A stretch of DNA of 64,000 bases from Neckera pumila (lineage: Eukaryota > Streptophyta > Bryopsida > Hypnales > Neckeraceae): positions 14,939,823 through 15,003,822 of the forward strand of contig OZ018408.1 in NCBI GenBank assembly GCA_963969595.1, in the 5' to 3' direction. The notes beneath the pieces were generated by a model. It was given only the letters and a program-made list of their open reading frames with translations. It was not told the DNA's origin and made no database searches. Positions 11,013 through 21,460 of the stretch are shown piece by piece. A program made the translations under genes and the position numbers. How positions within the stretch are numbered: position 1 is the first letter of the stretch; each line of letters begins with the position of its first letter.

Positions 11013-11744
11013 GAGCATCGCCACCATGGCTATTGATTACATAGTTAAAAAGTTATTGCATGATATGTGATTTTCTTTGAAGTGTGGGCAGTTCAAAAAA
11101 TATCTTTAAAAATGACTTTTAAAAAAAATAAAAAGTTAAAATTGGTTCTTTAGATTTATATATATGTGGAAAGCTTTGAATCATTCAATTGTGATCATTG
11201 AGTCAAAAGTTATGAGGAGTTTAAGTTTGCGAGTAGACTCCATACCTACACTCAAACTTAAACTTCTCATAACTTTTGACTCATTGATTGAAATTGAATG
11301 ATCCAAAGTTTCCCATGTATATATAATTCTAAAGAATCAATTTCAAGTTTTTATTTTTTTTAAAAGTTGTTTTTAAAGACCTTTTTTGAGCTACTCGGGC
11401 TCCCCAAAGTTAAAAGAAAATCACATATCATGCAATAACTTTTTAACTATGTGGTCAATAATTACAAAAAATTGTTGAGCATTAAAGCTACTCCTTGGGC
11501 ACATGTTGTGTAAAATTTTCAAAGAAAAAAATAAAAACTCCATTCATAGTGAGTTGCCCAAAATTGCTATGTTGCCAAAAAATGCAACTTGGTTCTTCAA
11601 GGGTTAATAAAGAACACAACAGCTAGGCCACTTTGGTCGGCCCACATTAGAGACTCGACTAGAGCCTCAGTGCCCAAGTTGCAAGCAATGCCTATGAAGT
11701 GTCATTTTCCATGGAGGTTTGACTACCCCATGGTGGCGATGCTC
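11013..11744. mobile_element. PIF/Harbinger-type MITE with foldback interior
   Basis: The ends are GAGCATCGCCACCATGG and its exact complement CCATGGTGGCGATGCTC, flanked by direct TAA duplications (11010-11012, 11745-11747). The interior holds a large palindrome (11031-11460). A segment near 11605 ends like a TTAA family B element (TTCAAGGGTTAA), so the element has absorbed or been invaded by other repeats. It lies about 230 bases upstream of the RPL3 start codon. Confidence 0.75.
11031..11460. repeat. Inverted repeat, arms of about 200 bp, short loop
   Basis: The arms 11031-11229 and 11252-11460 are imperfect complements. For example TGCATGATATGTGATTTTCT near the outer edge of the left arm pairs with AGAAAATCACATATCATGCA in the right. 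The loop is about 22 bases. A transcript would fold into one long hairpin. Confidence 0.8.
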
Positions 11745-11747
11745 TAA

Positions 11748-13361
11748 TTGCCCAAGTGATATAAGACAAACTAAAATGTGCTGTAAACCTTATGGCTTCT
11801 CCAACTATTTTGATGATTGCTTTAACAGTGAAGATGTTGAACATCAAGAATAGAAATTATTCATATATTCAAAAGTTGAAAAGCCAGCCTCCTGGCTTGG
11901 TTGTCTTATACTTGTTGAATTTTTTTAATGCAATGGGTTTCACATTTGTTAAAAATCAAAATCAAAATTGAATTTTTTTTAAATTTCTTTGAAAGCACTT
12001 TTCAAGCAATTTCCTTTGAAAATTTATTATAGGTTTAAGTTTGGTTCTAGTTTTGCTTCTACTTTTTAGATTGGCTAAAATTTGAATTTGAATGTATTTG
12101 TGAAAAATGGCAAACATTTAAGAGATTTAAGGACGGAAACATCAATACTTCCCCAAACAATAACAATTTTTTTTTAACAATACGCTATATTGAATACAAT
12201 TGTTTTTTACTATACCGATCTCAACTTGGAACAAAAAATTCTAAGACAACATAATCTAGTATTAAAAATTAAAACTATTGAAATCTTTTTTCACCAAAAA
12301 AGTTGCCCAAATTTGAGCAGCAATTATGAATAAAAGGGCAATTTTTCAATGAAGGGTAGACCAATACAATATTTACCTTCAATTATTCATTTTAAAGATA
12401 AATTAATGAAACTAAAAGAATTTGACCCTTTAAATGTCAGGCATATGGGACTAAATTAAGATTTGTTACAAAATACAATTTTTCAACCTTCTGATGTTTA
12501 TTGCAAAATGATGATACATAAAACATCACGATTAAAAAATGATGATGCAATCAAATTTTGAAATATATCCATTAATCTCTCTCAAAGCAATTTTGAAGCA
12601 AGTTCTAACCAAATTTCATCAAAATTAGTGTGCTTTGTGCCATTGCCACAATCAAAATAAGAATAAAAGTAATTTTCAGATTTTTAACTCATAAAAGCTT
12701 TGAAATTCAATGTCTTTCACATTATAGGTCCAAACGCCACAAAACAAAGCTTGTGGATCCTTCCTTATAGAGAGCTTTTCAATATTATCAAGAACACAAT
12801 CGGAGGATGCATAGTCCAAGAGATCTTTTTGTAACAAATAAACAAAACAAACAGCCTAACTTAAGGTATGAATATATAATTTTTATTTCTAAAAACATTC
12901 CGTATCCCCTCTAAGGATCAAATGTTCAAATTTTGAACAATGAAAGAATGCAAACCACATTTCAAGCACACATAATAGTGCTTTTTCATCTATTTTTATT
13001 TTTGGAGATTCTAATATTGGTTCTTTAACATTTGTTAATGGTACAAATGTTGAAGACTTTGTTTTATAGATATTCTAATACTCTAAAGGTACCACCTCAA
13101 AAAGTGTTTTTTTAGTTAAAAAAATGACCCTTCAAAATGACTTTTGTAAATTATTAAAGCATTAAAATATAAATCTTAAAAAACCACCATAATATGAGTT
13201 AAGAAAAATCCACGTAAAAATTACAGAATTAATATTCAATTTCAATTTTAATTTTTTGCTCCAAATTTTATTGATAAATATTGATTAGTGCAATGGTAGT
13301 TCCAATTGTATGGATATGATCTAAATGGACAATGTATTAAAACTTATGTTTAAAGTCTTCA
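11748..13361. other. AT-rich intergenic DNA, old repeats only
   Basis: No coding region is supported. About 220 bases at 12650-12870 resemble 34200-34430 (CAAACGCCA then later AACAAATAAACAAAACAA), so an old dispersed repeat is present. Confidence 0.45.
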
Positions 13362-14300
13362 TTAATCTCTAAATATTCATTGACGAGGCCTTTTTTGAGC
13401 TTTTTTGGAATTTGCTCTAAACTGAACCATTAGATGAGATTGGGGGGTCTTGGAGGGCCATTTTAGGCCTATTCCCCAATCTAGCCAGATTCAGTGAACG
13501 CCCGTACGGGCGTGTCAGAATTTTTTTTTCAAAACAAACAAACAAACAAAGAAAATTCCCAAAAAAATCATTTTAAGCAAAAAAAAAAAAAAATCCAAAA
13601 AATGACATGGCAGTCGCTTTGCTATGTCAGCCAACTGCTGCAGCTGCGTTCTTGCAGTCTAGGAACGCAGTAGAATGCAGGGGAACTCAGAGCCCTCTGA
13701 GACCCTCGAATCTCATCTAATGAAAAAGTCAAAAATTTGAAAAGTTTACCAAATTTTTTGAATTTGTAATTGTTCAAATCAAACTAAACGTGTTTGAGCT
13801 ACCATGGAAAAAGAAAACTCAACAATATCACTTATGGATTGAAAGATTATAATGTTTGATCATGAGGGTGTCAAAATTGTGAATGTGATTTGAAGTCTTC
13901 CAATCTTCTTTTCACATATCAAATATGAAATTGAGGTCACCAAAAGAAATGAGGTTGAAGGGCATAACATGCCTAACCCTAATCAATTTATAGTTTCTCA
14001 AAATATACTCTACAATTAAATGACGGGTTAAATGAATTTCTAATGTGATTTTTTCTCCAAGATCTCATGTATTTTAGGCTCATTTCCAAGGGCCCTAAAC
14101 TCAAGAAAGTCAAGATTTGCAATGGACACTTTTGCACAATTTAAATATAAAAATCATAATCATTCATTTTCAAAATCCAATTCTTGATGCTAATATTAGA
14201 CTACAAAAAAATAAAAACATAAAAATATAAAAAACTTCTTAAAATAGGAATTTGGTAATGTTTTATTTCCTTCAAAGTTTTGTCAAAGCAAAATTACCAA
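13362..14300 (+). mobile_element. TTAA-MITE family A, decayed copy split by a small MITE
   Basis: The left end TTAATCTCTAAATATTCA is a worn family A end, followed by the usual TTGGAATTTGCTCTAAACTG. The body resumes after the 289-bp insertion at 13431-13719 and continues to about 14300 without a clear right end. It appears cut off next to the DUF247 relic. Confidence 0.55.
13431..13719. mobile_element. Small MITE, family E, copy 1
   Basis: The ends TTAGATGAGATT and AATCTCATCTAA are inverted, with imperfect pairing over about 30 bases. TA (or the longer palindrome CATTAG...CTAATG) lies at both sides. The interior shares a GC-rich block (CTGCAGCTGCGTTCTTGCAG) and a GACATGGCAG / GCCACGTCAT motif with the copy at 26515-26791, in reverse. 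The superfamily is unresolved; a TA duplication would fit Tc1/mariner. Confidence 0.6.
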
Positions 14301-14389
14301 ATTTTAAAAAATTAAAAATAATTCTTTATTTTCATTTTTTTCATAATTGTACCGTAGGGATGCAAAACTTGCGGCCCCTTCAAGGGCTG

Positions 14390-14590
14390 AAATTTTTCCT
14401 AATGCTTGTAGAGTTGTCTACCACCGACTTGAGATATTTGAGCGCCTTGTTTGGACGCTTGAACGAAATCCTTTTGCCTATCAGTGCGAGGATTTCTTTC
14501 AAGTGGCCAACCAGGGCTACGAATTCTTTCCTGAAGAAACCTCCGCCACTAGAATCACTAGTAAAACTTTGCCCAAGGCTACTTGATCCT
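14390..14590 (-). pseudogene. DUF247 gene relic
   Basis: Read on the minus strand, this stretch gives GGGFFRKEFVALVGHLKEIL, matching GRGFFWKEFEAMAEHLREIL of the two intact DUF247 genes in this window (near their residue 185). Only about 60 codons remain and no start or flanking domain is present. It shows that a third, older DUF247 copy existed close to the gene at 16401-17969. The assignment rests on this one block. Confidence 0.6.
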
Positions 14591-14599
14591 ATTTAAGGA

Positions 14600-16400
14600 C
14601 TAAGTGACCAGAAAGTGATTCCGAAGCTCAATTTCTTACATTCATTTAGACACTCTTTTTGAGCAATTAGTAATCAGTGATCAAAGAAGACAAATTTCAA
14701 GAAATGTAATGACCAATCTGCATTGTGGACTTGCAACATACTGGTTGTGGGCAATTTCACCATTTAGAATTAAAACAAAGTTCTAGTAATTCAACATTCA
14801 TTCTTCTTAAAATCCACCAAAGTTGTGGTTCCGTAGTGTAATTCGTTTGCACTTGTGCGAGTCACAGAATGGAACTGGTACCGACCGAGGAACTGATTCA
14901 GAGATAAGGACAGTAGCAAATAGCTAAGCTCTGCTTTTGGGCATTTTACGAGCAATCCAAAGACGAATAGAGGATCCAGCTACAATACAATAATCAAGAG
15001 CGAAATCAAAATCACGATGTGTCAAATGGCGCCATTTTTAAGCCTCATCCAATAACCAATTCGGAAATGCTTACAACAGATGACTTTGTTGATTCTCTCT
15101 CTCTACTGTGATTCTCGTACTCAAAAGCTTATTGAACTTACCCAGCACATCAGATAGGCCTACTCCATCCTTACCAAATTATAAAACTATGAATTCATAA
15201 CTACACATATCAGGAACGCTGTCGCCGCTCATGGATTTATATGGATGCTTTCAATCCTAGCAAGGTTGGCAACAACAAGGGAATTATGATCTAATGAACC
15301 CGGAAATTACAAGCGTTTCTGTTCAAAACTAAAATCAGACTGACCACAGTGAAGGCGTCTCGCCGTGGAGGCGATGCAGAGAGGTCTCGCCGTCTCGGAT
15401 ATAGTCACGGCCGGGGTCACAGCTAGTCAATAAAACTGCCTCCATCGAGGGACTCCTTCGTTAAGTGATAGTCTCATCGTTGTTGATGAACAGGTGCGGT
15501 TATGGACTCTGTAATTGCAAAGCAGGTCAAGTTATCAAAAATAATCGCTGGTTAGGACCTACCAAGCCGCGGGCGCTGAGGTTGGTACTGATATGCAATT
15601 ATTTTGATGACTTGGTCTTCTTTATAATTACCAGACATAATCTCAATGTAGGAAGAGGTGAGCTGTTTGACTTCTTTGAATGCTTAACCAATCAAAGCAT
15701 GCCACAACGATGAAACTCTCTTGCATTTAGATTGAGTTAGGTGGATTTGCACTCACTAAGTTAATATTGATTGGTTATAGTAGAGATTTCTCTCAGAGTT
15801 CTCTCATGCCAGACCAATTGAAATTTCTACTTCATATCCACGCTGTTGAAAATTTGCACAAGGCAAGCAGTGAGCATTTTCAGTCTTAACATGCCTCTCA
15901 TAAACCAATCGAAACATGCCACAACGGTGAAGCTATCCTGCATTGAGAATATGTAATAGTGGTTCTCGTGTGGTTACTTGATATGAATAACTTCCGGCAT
16001 TCCCATGTGACAATAGTCACGAGGACGGCCAGTTTTGTGCCCAAATTTGTACATTAGGAGTATTATGATTAACAGACGCTCTTACACAGTATTGGCTGCG
16101 AATGAACCTTTATGGGACTTCCTAACCTCCGCGATCCTCTGTACAGCATCGTTTGTGTCTTAATGGCCACCTCAGCTTCCACCCCTCATATCTAATTCTC
16201 GAGAATTGAAGTCCAGATCATGGCCACGCTCCTGCAAGTTCGATCAGGCATGTTCCATGGGCTTTTCGATTTCACTACCACAGCGTGGTGAACAGAAATC
16301 TTGTTACTGGAGGCACGTTGGTGGATCTATAGCATACAGGTGTAGACAAAAATTCATATGTCAGGCAAGGTGCTTATCTGTCACAAAACCCTGCATGAAA
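14600..16400. other. 3' side of DUF247 gene 1, no gene recognised
   Basis: Only short frames without family features occur. A 42-base direct repeat is visible at 15686-15727 and 15903-15944 (AACCAATC-AA-CATGCCACA). The part nearest 16400 is likely the 3' untranslated region of the DUF247 gene. Confidence 0.4.
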
Positions 16401-17969
16401 TCAGTCATTCTTTCCCTTGTTACTTCCTTTGGGTGGAAATGCCGTGAGCCATGTCTGTGCAGCTGTAAGAAACAACAGCATAATAGCCCCGACCACCTTC
16501 ACCAAAGTCCATGGCCTCGAAAAGAACAAGGTCCAGCATTCCTGACGCCATCGTTTCAGAGAAGCTTTGCGATGTTGATGAATGTGACGATAACATTCCA
16601 CCCACTTGCTCGAAGGATTCGGTGTCGACACTCCTCGCAAAGTACGATCCCACATACCCGAAATGCAGTCGTGACCCATGTGGTTATTGATCACTCCTTG
16701 CTCGCTCAAAAGTTGCACATCCGACATGTTGACGCAAAGGGAGGCCATGCACTGGAGGTAGCACCTGAAATCACCACACAAGCCTCCGGAAATCTTCTGC
16801 TCATGAAGGGCCAGGTTGTGGAACGCCAACTCACTGTAATCATACAATTCCACCTTGGGCATTTGCAACTTTGCACATCTCGTGTATCCCCTGCCACTCA
16901 GATTGATGTCGCTCACAGTCGGGACAGTGCCTCGGACACGAATTCCAACTGCATTCAATCGAGTGGCAGACGGTATGTTCTCCAGAGCGAGATTTGATCC
17001 CACACCTAATTCCACCTTGAATGGCAGTAAGTGACCACAAATAACTGTGTGCAGACAATCAAGAAGATGTCGGCATGTTATCAGAGATCTCTCCAGGGGC
17101 ATAACAGGATACGCCTTCAGTAGGTGTTTGTACAATCTGTCCCTGCTGTTCTCCAAAGCCGGTGGGATGCGATTTTTGGCGATATCTGGGAATGTGAACG
17201 GACTCAGGTGAAGAACGGCTTCGTTTAGCACCTTCTCCAGCTCATCTTCGACCATGTCCTCTATTTTGAAAGTGGGGTCACCTTGTGCAATTCTCGCTTG
17301 TGTTTCTTCATTAATCTCACAGAGTCCTCTGATGGCAGATTGGAGCATATACATGGGAACTTGATTTTCAATGAGAAAGAAATCAGATTTTTCCATTGCG
17401 AGGAATTCTCTCAAGTGTTCAGCCATGGCTTCAAACTCTTTCCAGAAGAATCCTCGACCATTGACATACTTGAAGAGAACCACAAGGAAAAGAGCATCCG
17501 AGGCTAAGAGGCTCTGCACTTCCTCGTCAGTGAATCTGTCAGAGCTCCTCGAATAGGCTCGTCTTGCTTTGTTCACATCGCCAACTACGTCACTCGCAAA
17601 ACGATCCCAGGAACTATTAGTCGTGGTCAGCTTTGAGTGCACGATTCGGATTAGTTCGAACTTGAAGTCTTCGGTCTGAGATTTCTGGAACGTGCGACGA
17701 TGGAGGCCCAGCTCCAGCACCTTGCTTTGATAATGTGCTGGGGACAGCTCTCGCAAGTGAGCGGGCACCTCGAAGACAGTGCAGTCTGCTGGTATATGCC
17801 CCACTAGAGTTTCTTCAAGTTGGTTTCCGTCTTTGAGCAGCTGCACCATTTCTAAAATGTTGTTCGCCATGGCCGTTTGAAATAACTCCATTTTCCTAGC
17901 CCCAATAACCTCCGTTTTCCCCTGCACAGTGAGCTTTAGGTGCTGATCGATTTCAGTAACAATTTCCAT
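16401..17969 (-). CDS. DUF247 protein 1 with C-terminal membrane segment
   Basis: This 522-residue intronless gene carries the DUF247 pattern: FEVPAHLRELSPAHYQSKVL (about 74-93), DALFLVVLFKYV, then DFFLIENQVPMYML (about 210-225), SATRLNAVGIRV, VELYDYSELAFHNLALHEQ and LLSEQGVINNHMGHD. One hydrophobic segment follows near the end (VVGAIMLLFLTAAQTWLTAF), then a short basic tail, so it is probably a membrane-anchored protein with the domain on one side. DUF247 is plant-specific; in grasses two DUF247 genes at the S and Z loci are linked to self-incompatibility, but no biochemical role is settled. The start MEIVTEIDQ is chosen as the longest ATG; an internal ATG at residue 34 (MANNILEMV) is where similarity to copy 2 begins. 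It lacks one Met codon relative to copy 2 (LAMEKS against LAMMEKS). Confidence 0.92.
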   Translation of the reverse strand: MEIVTEIDQHLKLTVQGKTEVIGARKMELFQTAMANNILEMVQLLKDGNQLEETLVGHIPADCTVFEVPAHLRELSPAHYQSKVLELGLHRRTFQKSQTEDFKFELIRIVHSKLTTTNSSWDRFASDVVGDVNKARRAYSRSSDRFTDEEVQSLLASDALFLVVLFKYVNGRGFFWKEFEAMAEHLREFLAMEKSDFFLIENQVPMYMLQSAIRGLCEINEETQARIAQGDPTFKIEDMVEDELEKVLNEAVLHLSPFTFPDIAKNRIPPALENSRDRLYKHLLKAYPVMPLERSLITCRHLLDCLHTVICGHLLPFKVELGVGSNLALENIPSATRLNAVGIRVRGTVPTVSDINLSGRGYTRCAKLQMPKVELYDYSELAFHNLALHEQKISGGLCGDFRCYLQCMASLCVNMSDVQLLSEQGVINNHMGHDCISGMWDRTLRGVSTPNPSSKWVECYRHIHQHRKASLKRWRQECWTLFFSRPWTLVKVVGAIMLLFLTAAQTWLTAFPPKGSNKGKND

Positions 17970-20399
17970 GCATGATTCACAACCAAACTCTTAATTATTC
18001 AAGAAACACATTTCACTTGGTTATTCTCATTTCACACCCAATCCTCTATGGTCATCACTGCGGAAACGGCGTGTTTCGTATCGCCTCTGTGAATCCTTAG
18101 ACTCGGACTACATGATTACAGCAGCTTTACAGGTCACTGGCTAAAGGGTTTTACTTCGATGAAAAAATTTCTGTGATTACCGCCTCAATACTTGCCGACA
18201 ACCGGTTACCACTTAACAAAACCTTTTTCCACCGTTCGGTAGCTAGGTCCGGTGAACGAAAAGGAACTCTCTTTGCTCTAATGGTCAGTGTGATTGTGAT
18301 TAATCTGCGTGAAGGCGTGATGGAGAAGTACGGGACGAAGCTACCTTCATTCATCCTATTTCGGCACGAGATTCGGGCAGCATCCGCATTTTTTATCAGT
18401 AGCAACCACAACGTACGATACCGCGAGATCCGTCTTCACAATTAAGCAGAAATTATTTCGGTATCACTACTGAGATAATAAATTCATTGCACCTCCACAG
18501 GTCCACAATCGGAACCTGACATGGCTCGCAATTGTGACATTCTCAAAGATCTGAACTAGCTAGAACTGGTGTAGATTTAACTTATTAACATCTCGTTGAG
18601 ATATTTCCCGAGTTATGGCTTGCCGCCAATAATATTTGACGATCTTGCACCTAAATGTCACAATTTGACTCTCTGAAAATATTAAACACGTACGCCAAGT
18701 ATTAAACCAACCATAATGACCGGTACCGGTACCATGCACGATGAAAGAGGGAGAAGGTTTGAACCCATTACAAAAGAGCAGAATCATGGTGACTTACTTG
18801 GACCGGAGAACTAGCAATAACCGTGATGTATCACGGAATCCAATTTGGTCAAGAGGAGCTTGCAGCACCGAGGACGCAAATAATGTTGATCGATGTGTAC
18901 GTACGTTCCTGCCACCGTATGCTCGATCGAAGCATTGGGAGACCTCCAGGCAGTCATGATCGATTGAAGGGTTTGATATTCCTTTGTGTCAGAAAATTGA
19001 CCACATTTACTTCCAGATCCGACGAAATTGGATATGCTAGTTGCCGTAGATCGATATAACACAGTCGGGCGAAAAAGTCAAGGCCAAAGCTCATCCACGA
19101 GCTCGCTGGGGGAGTCTGTACGGGCTCGGGATGCCGACTACTCACACGGGACCACAACTGCGAAATTTTCTTTGGGGACGTGGGGACTTGGAACATCTCC
19201 AGCCGTCCGCTCCCGCCGGTGAATTGCAGGCTGAGTAGGGTTTGCTTGCCATAGTGGTCCGCAATAGAACATTACATGGTCACTTCAGAGCAGTTCCGTA
19301 TTGGCCACACCTGTTCCGACCTCGTTTGCTCCCCTCAACAGTCAACAGTCAAATATCCTTGCAAGCAATGATGGGATGCAAAAAAATTGAGATGGCCTTC
19401 TCCGACTCCGGCAGAATTGGTAAATTGGCCGAGCGAAGAATTTAGGAAGCTAGGGCTGGAAGAACGCTGGAGCAAACCCCATGTTGGCTATTGAAGGTGA
19501 AAAATTACTCCCTGGTAACATTCAGTAGCTCTACATTGATGGTCTGGTATATTACACATCCAAATAGTAACACCAAACTAGACATTTTTGCACTTGGCCA
19601 AGTGCAATGATTGTATGCAAAACTATTCACAAAAAAAGTGTTTTCAAAAACTAGAGTACCCTCTAGATTTTTAGGAATTTCATTTCTCAATTCTGTCATA
19701 TAATACTTTCTTTTTGAATGCAAACTCTCTATGAGGATGCAATTTTATTCCTTTTCAAAGAAACACAAGTAGAAGACATTTTATTTCTTCCTATCAATCA
19801 TTTTTTTGTTCTCATGTATCAGTCTTCCTACATCGTACATTGCAATTACATAAATGTTACAATATTTAAATGTATATATCACGTATACACCAATAATCAC
19901 TACAATCTTTGAAAGATTTATTTATAAAATCCAAACGATATTGAAGGCTTAGCAACTACTTTCACATTTTTAAATTACACACTCACACTAACCACAAAAT
20001 ATACAATCACTTCAACATCTATATACATTTTCAAAACTAACACAAGATGTCTTCGTACTCTCATTTACCTTACACTACTATAAGACACACTATTATGTCT
20101 CTTGTAGTGGCCTTACTTCATGCGGTGTCTCTAACACTCATGCAGATGATTGTATCAAGTCTTCTCCTTCTCCTCCACAATTGCTTTGGCTTCTTTGTAT
20201 GAGCTTGGTCCACTGATTGAACTCACAAGGGGCGGAGAGGTGTATTGCAATGTTCTATCTACCACGCTTGCAACAGGTGTCGATACTCTCTTTGATAAAG
20301 TCGGCTACATAATAGGTTCTTCCAAGGAAGAAATCTTATGGTGATAAACGTAACGTAGTCTTTCACATGTTCAAAAGTATCAAATGTTTTTCCTATCAC
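17970..20399. other. Upstream of DUF247 gene 1, no gene recognised
   Basis: This stretch should include the DUF247 promoter. Overlapping short frames on both strands near 18150-18450 and 18800-19220 show no family features. A tiny CACTACTATAAGA...TCTTGTAGTG palindrome near 20076-20108 resembles two fused CACTA ends. Confidence 0.4.
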
Positions 20400-21460
20400 G
20401 ATAATATTCATCATCATCTGGGAAGAAGCTCATTTCATCCAACTAGCTGAACACTAACAATGTCGATATGTACTTCGTTGGTACTGTTGTGCATATAATT
20501 TCTCCTCCATTTGCTTCAGCTTGTTCCAGTTCTATGTTGTCTTTACCATCAGCTTCTTCTGCAAAAGCATAATGAAGGTCTTGTTCCACTTTCATCAAGT
20601 TTGCTTGGTCCCCGTGGACATTACTGGTTGCATCAGTGTTAACAGGACCTCAACTTCGGCTAGCACTTGGTAAATTGTCAAAGTGTGTCTGCTCGGAATC
20701 ACTTTCATTTGTGCTTGTTGATAAGGCTCTCGAATCAACTGTGATCTTCTTGCCCTACGGCTTTTCCCCTTCAGTCACTTAAAATCTTTCTCTTTCATCG
20801 ATGAGTCGTTGGATGATTGCACTACTTTTTCAAGCCTACTATGTAGCACACCTACATCTGTTTCAGAAACATCAGGACTAGAGAAGCTCTCTTCTGTAGT
20901 CAACACTTGTAATGATCTGCGTTTGGCTACCATACTCACATTTTTTACTATCACCATCTTCTCCCCACACATTAACTGCAATCTGTAGTACACAAATTGC
21001 GTTTCGCCCATTGCACCTTCCATGATGATAATTTCATTGCTCACAAATTCAATCTCCAAAATCCCTAGCATTACTATTGTAATGCCCATCAACCCTCAAT
21101 TCCGTAGTAGATACATTTGCACCATCCTCTTCAGCTTTGATGGTGTCCTTTCCAACTTATCTTACGCTCGAGGCATCACTTCTGTACTTCAAGAGTCTTG
21201 AAACACCAGATCCAGGTTATCCGTACTGTTAGGAATTTTTTTTATGAATCCACTCTCCTTAGGATAATTTATGATGATGATGATGATGCCACCCATAGGT
21301 TGTACACCACGTCGTTGTTGCTTGCCATGATATAGATTATGCACGTATGAAGAAACAATTTCTGGCTTAAAAATCCATGAACCTAGCAATACGTGACAAC
21401 CTTCTGATAACGCCATCTTCAACTCCATCACTTTTTCAAAATATATGCCAGGCAAAAAAA
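20400..21460 (-). pseudogene. Unrecognised decayed coding region, acidic
   Basis: On the minus strand, consecutive segments keep a protein-like composition while being broken by stops and frame changes. They include MELKMALSEGCHVLLGSWIF at about 21425, then SSPDVSETDVGVLHSRLEKV, ESDSEQTHFDNLPSASRS, and EADGKDNIELEQAEANGGEI near 20550. The family was not recognised. It may be a dead host gene or part of a dead transposon. The limits are approximate. Confidence 0.35.

Noticed and set aside
16206..16997. 263-codon plus-strand frame opposite DUF247 gene 1
   Set aside because: It lies antisense to the coding region, and part of the same frame recurs antisense to gene 2, so it is a consequence of the gene sequence.
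20076..20108. Tiny complete CACTA element
   Set aside because: CACTACTATAAGA and TCTTGTAGTG are only about 10 bases apart and no 3-base duplication is seen; it may be a chance palindrome or a relic.
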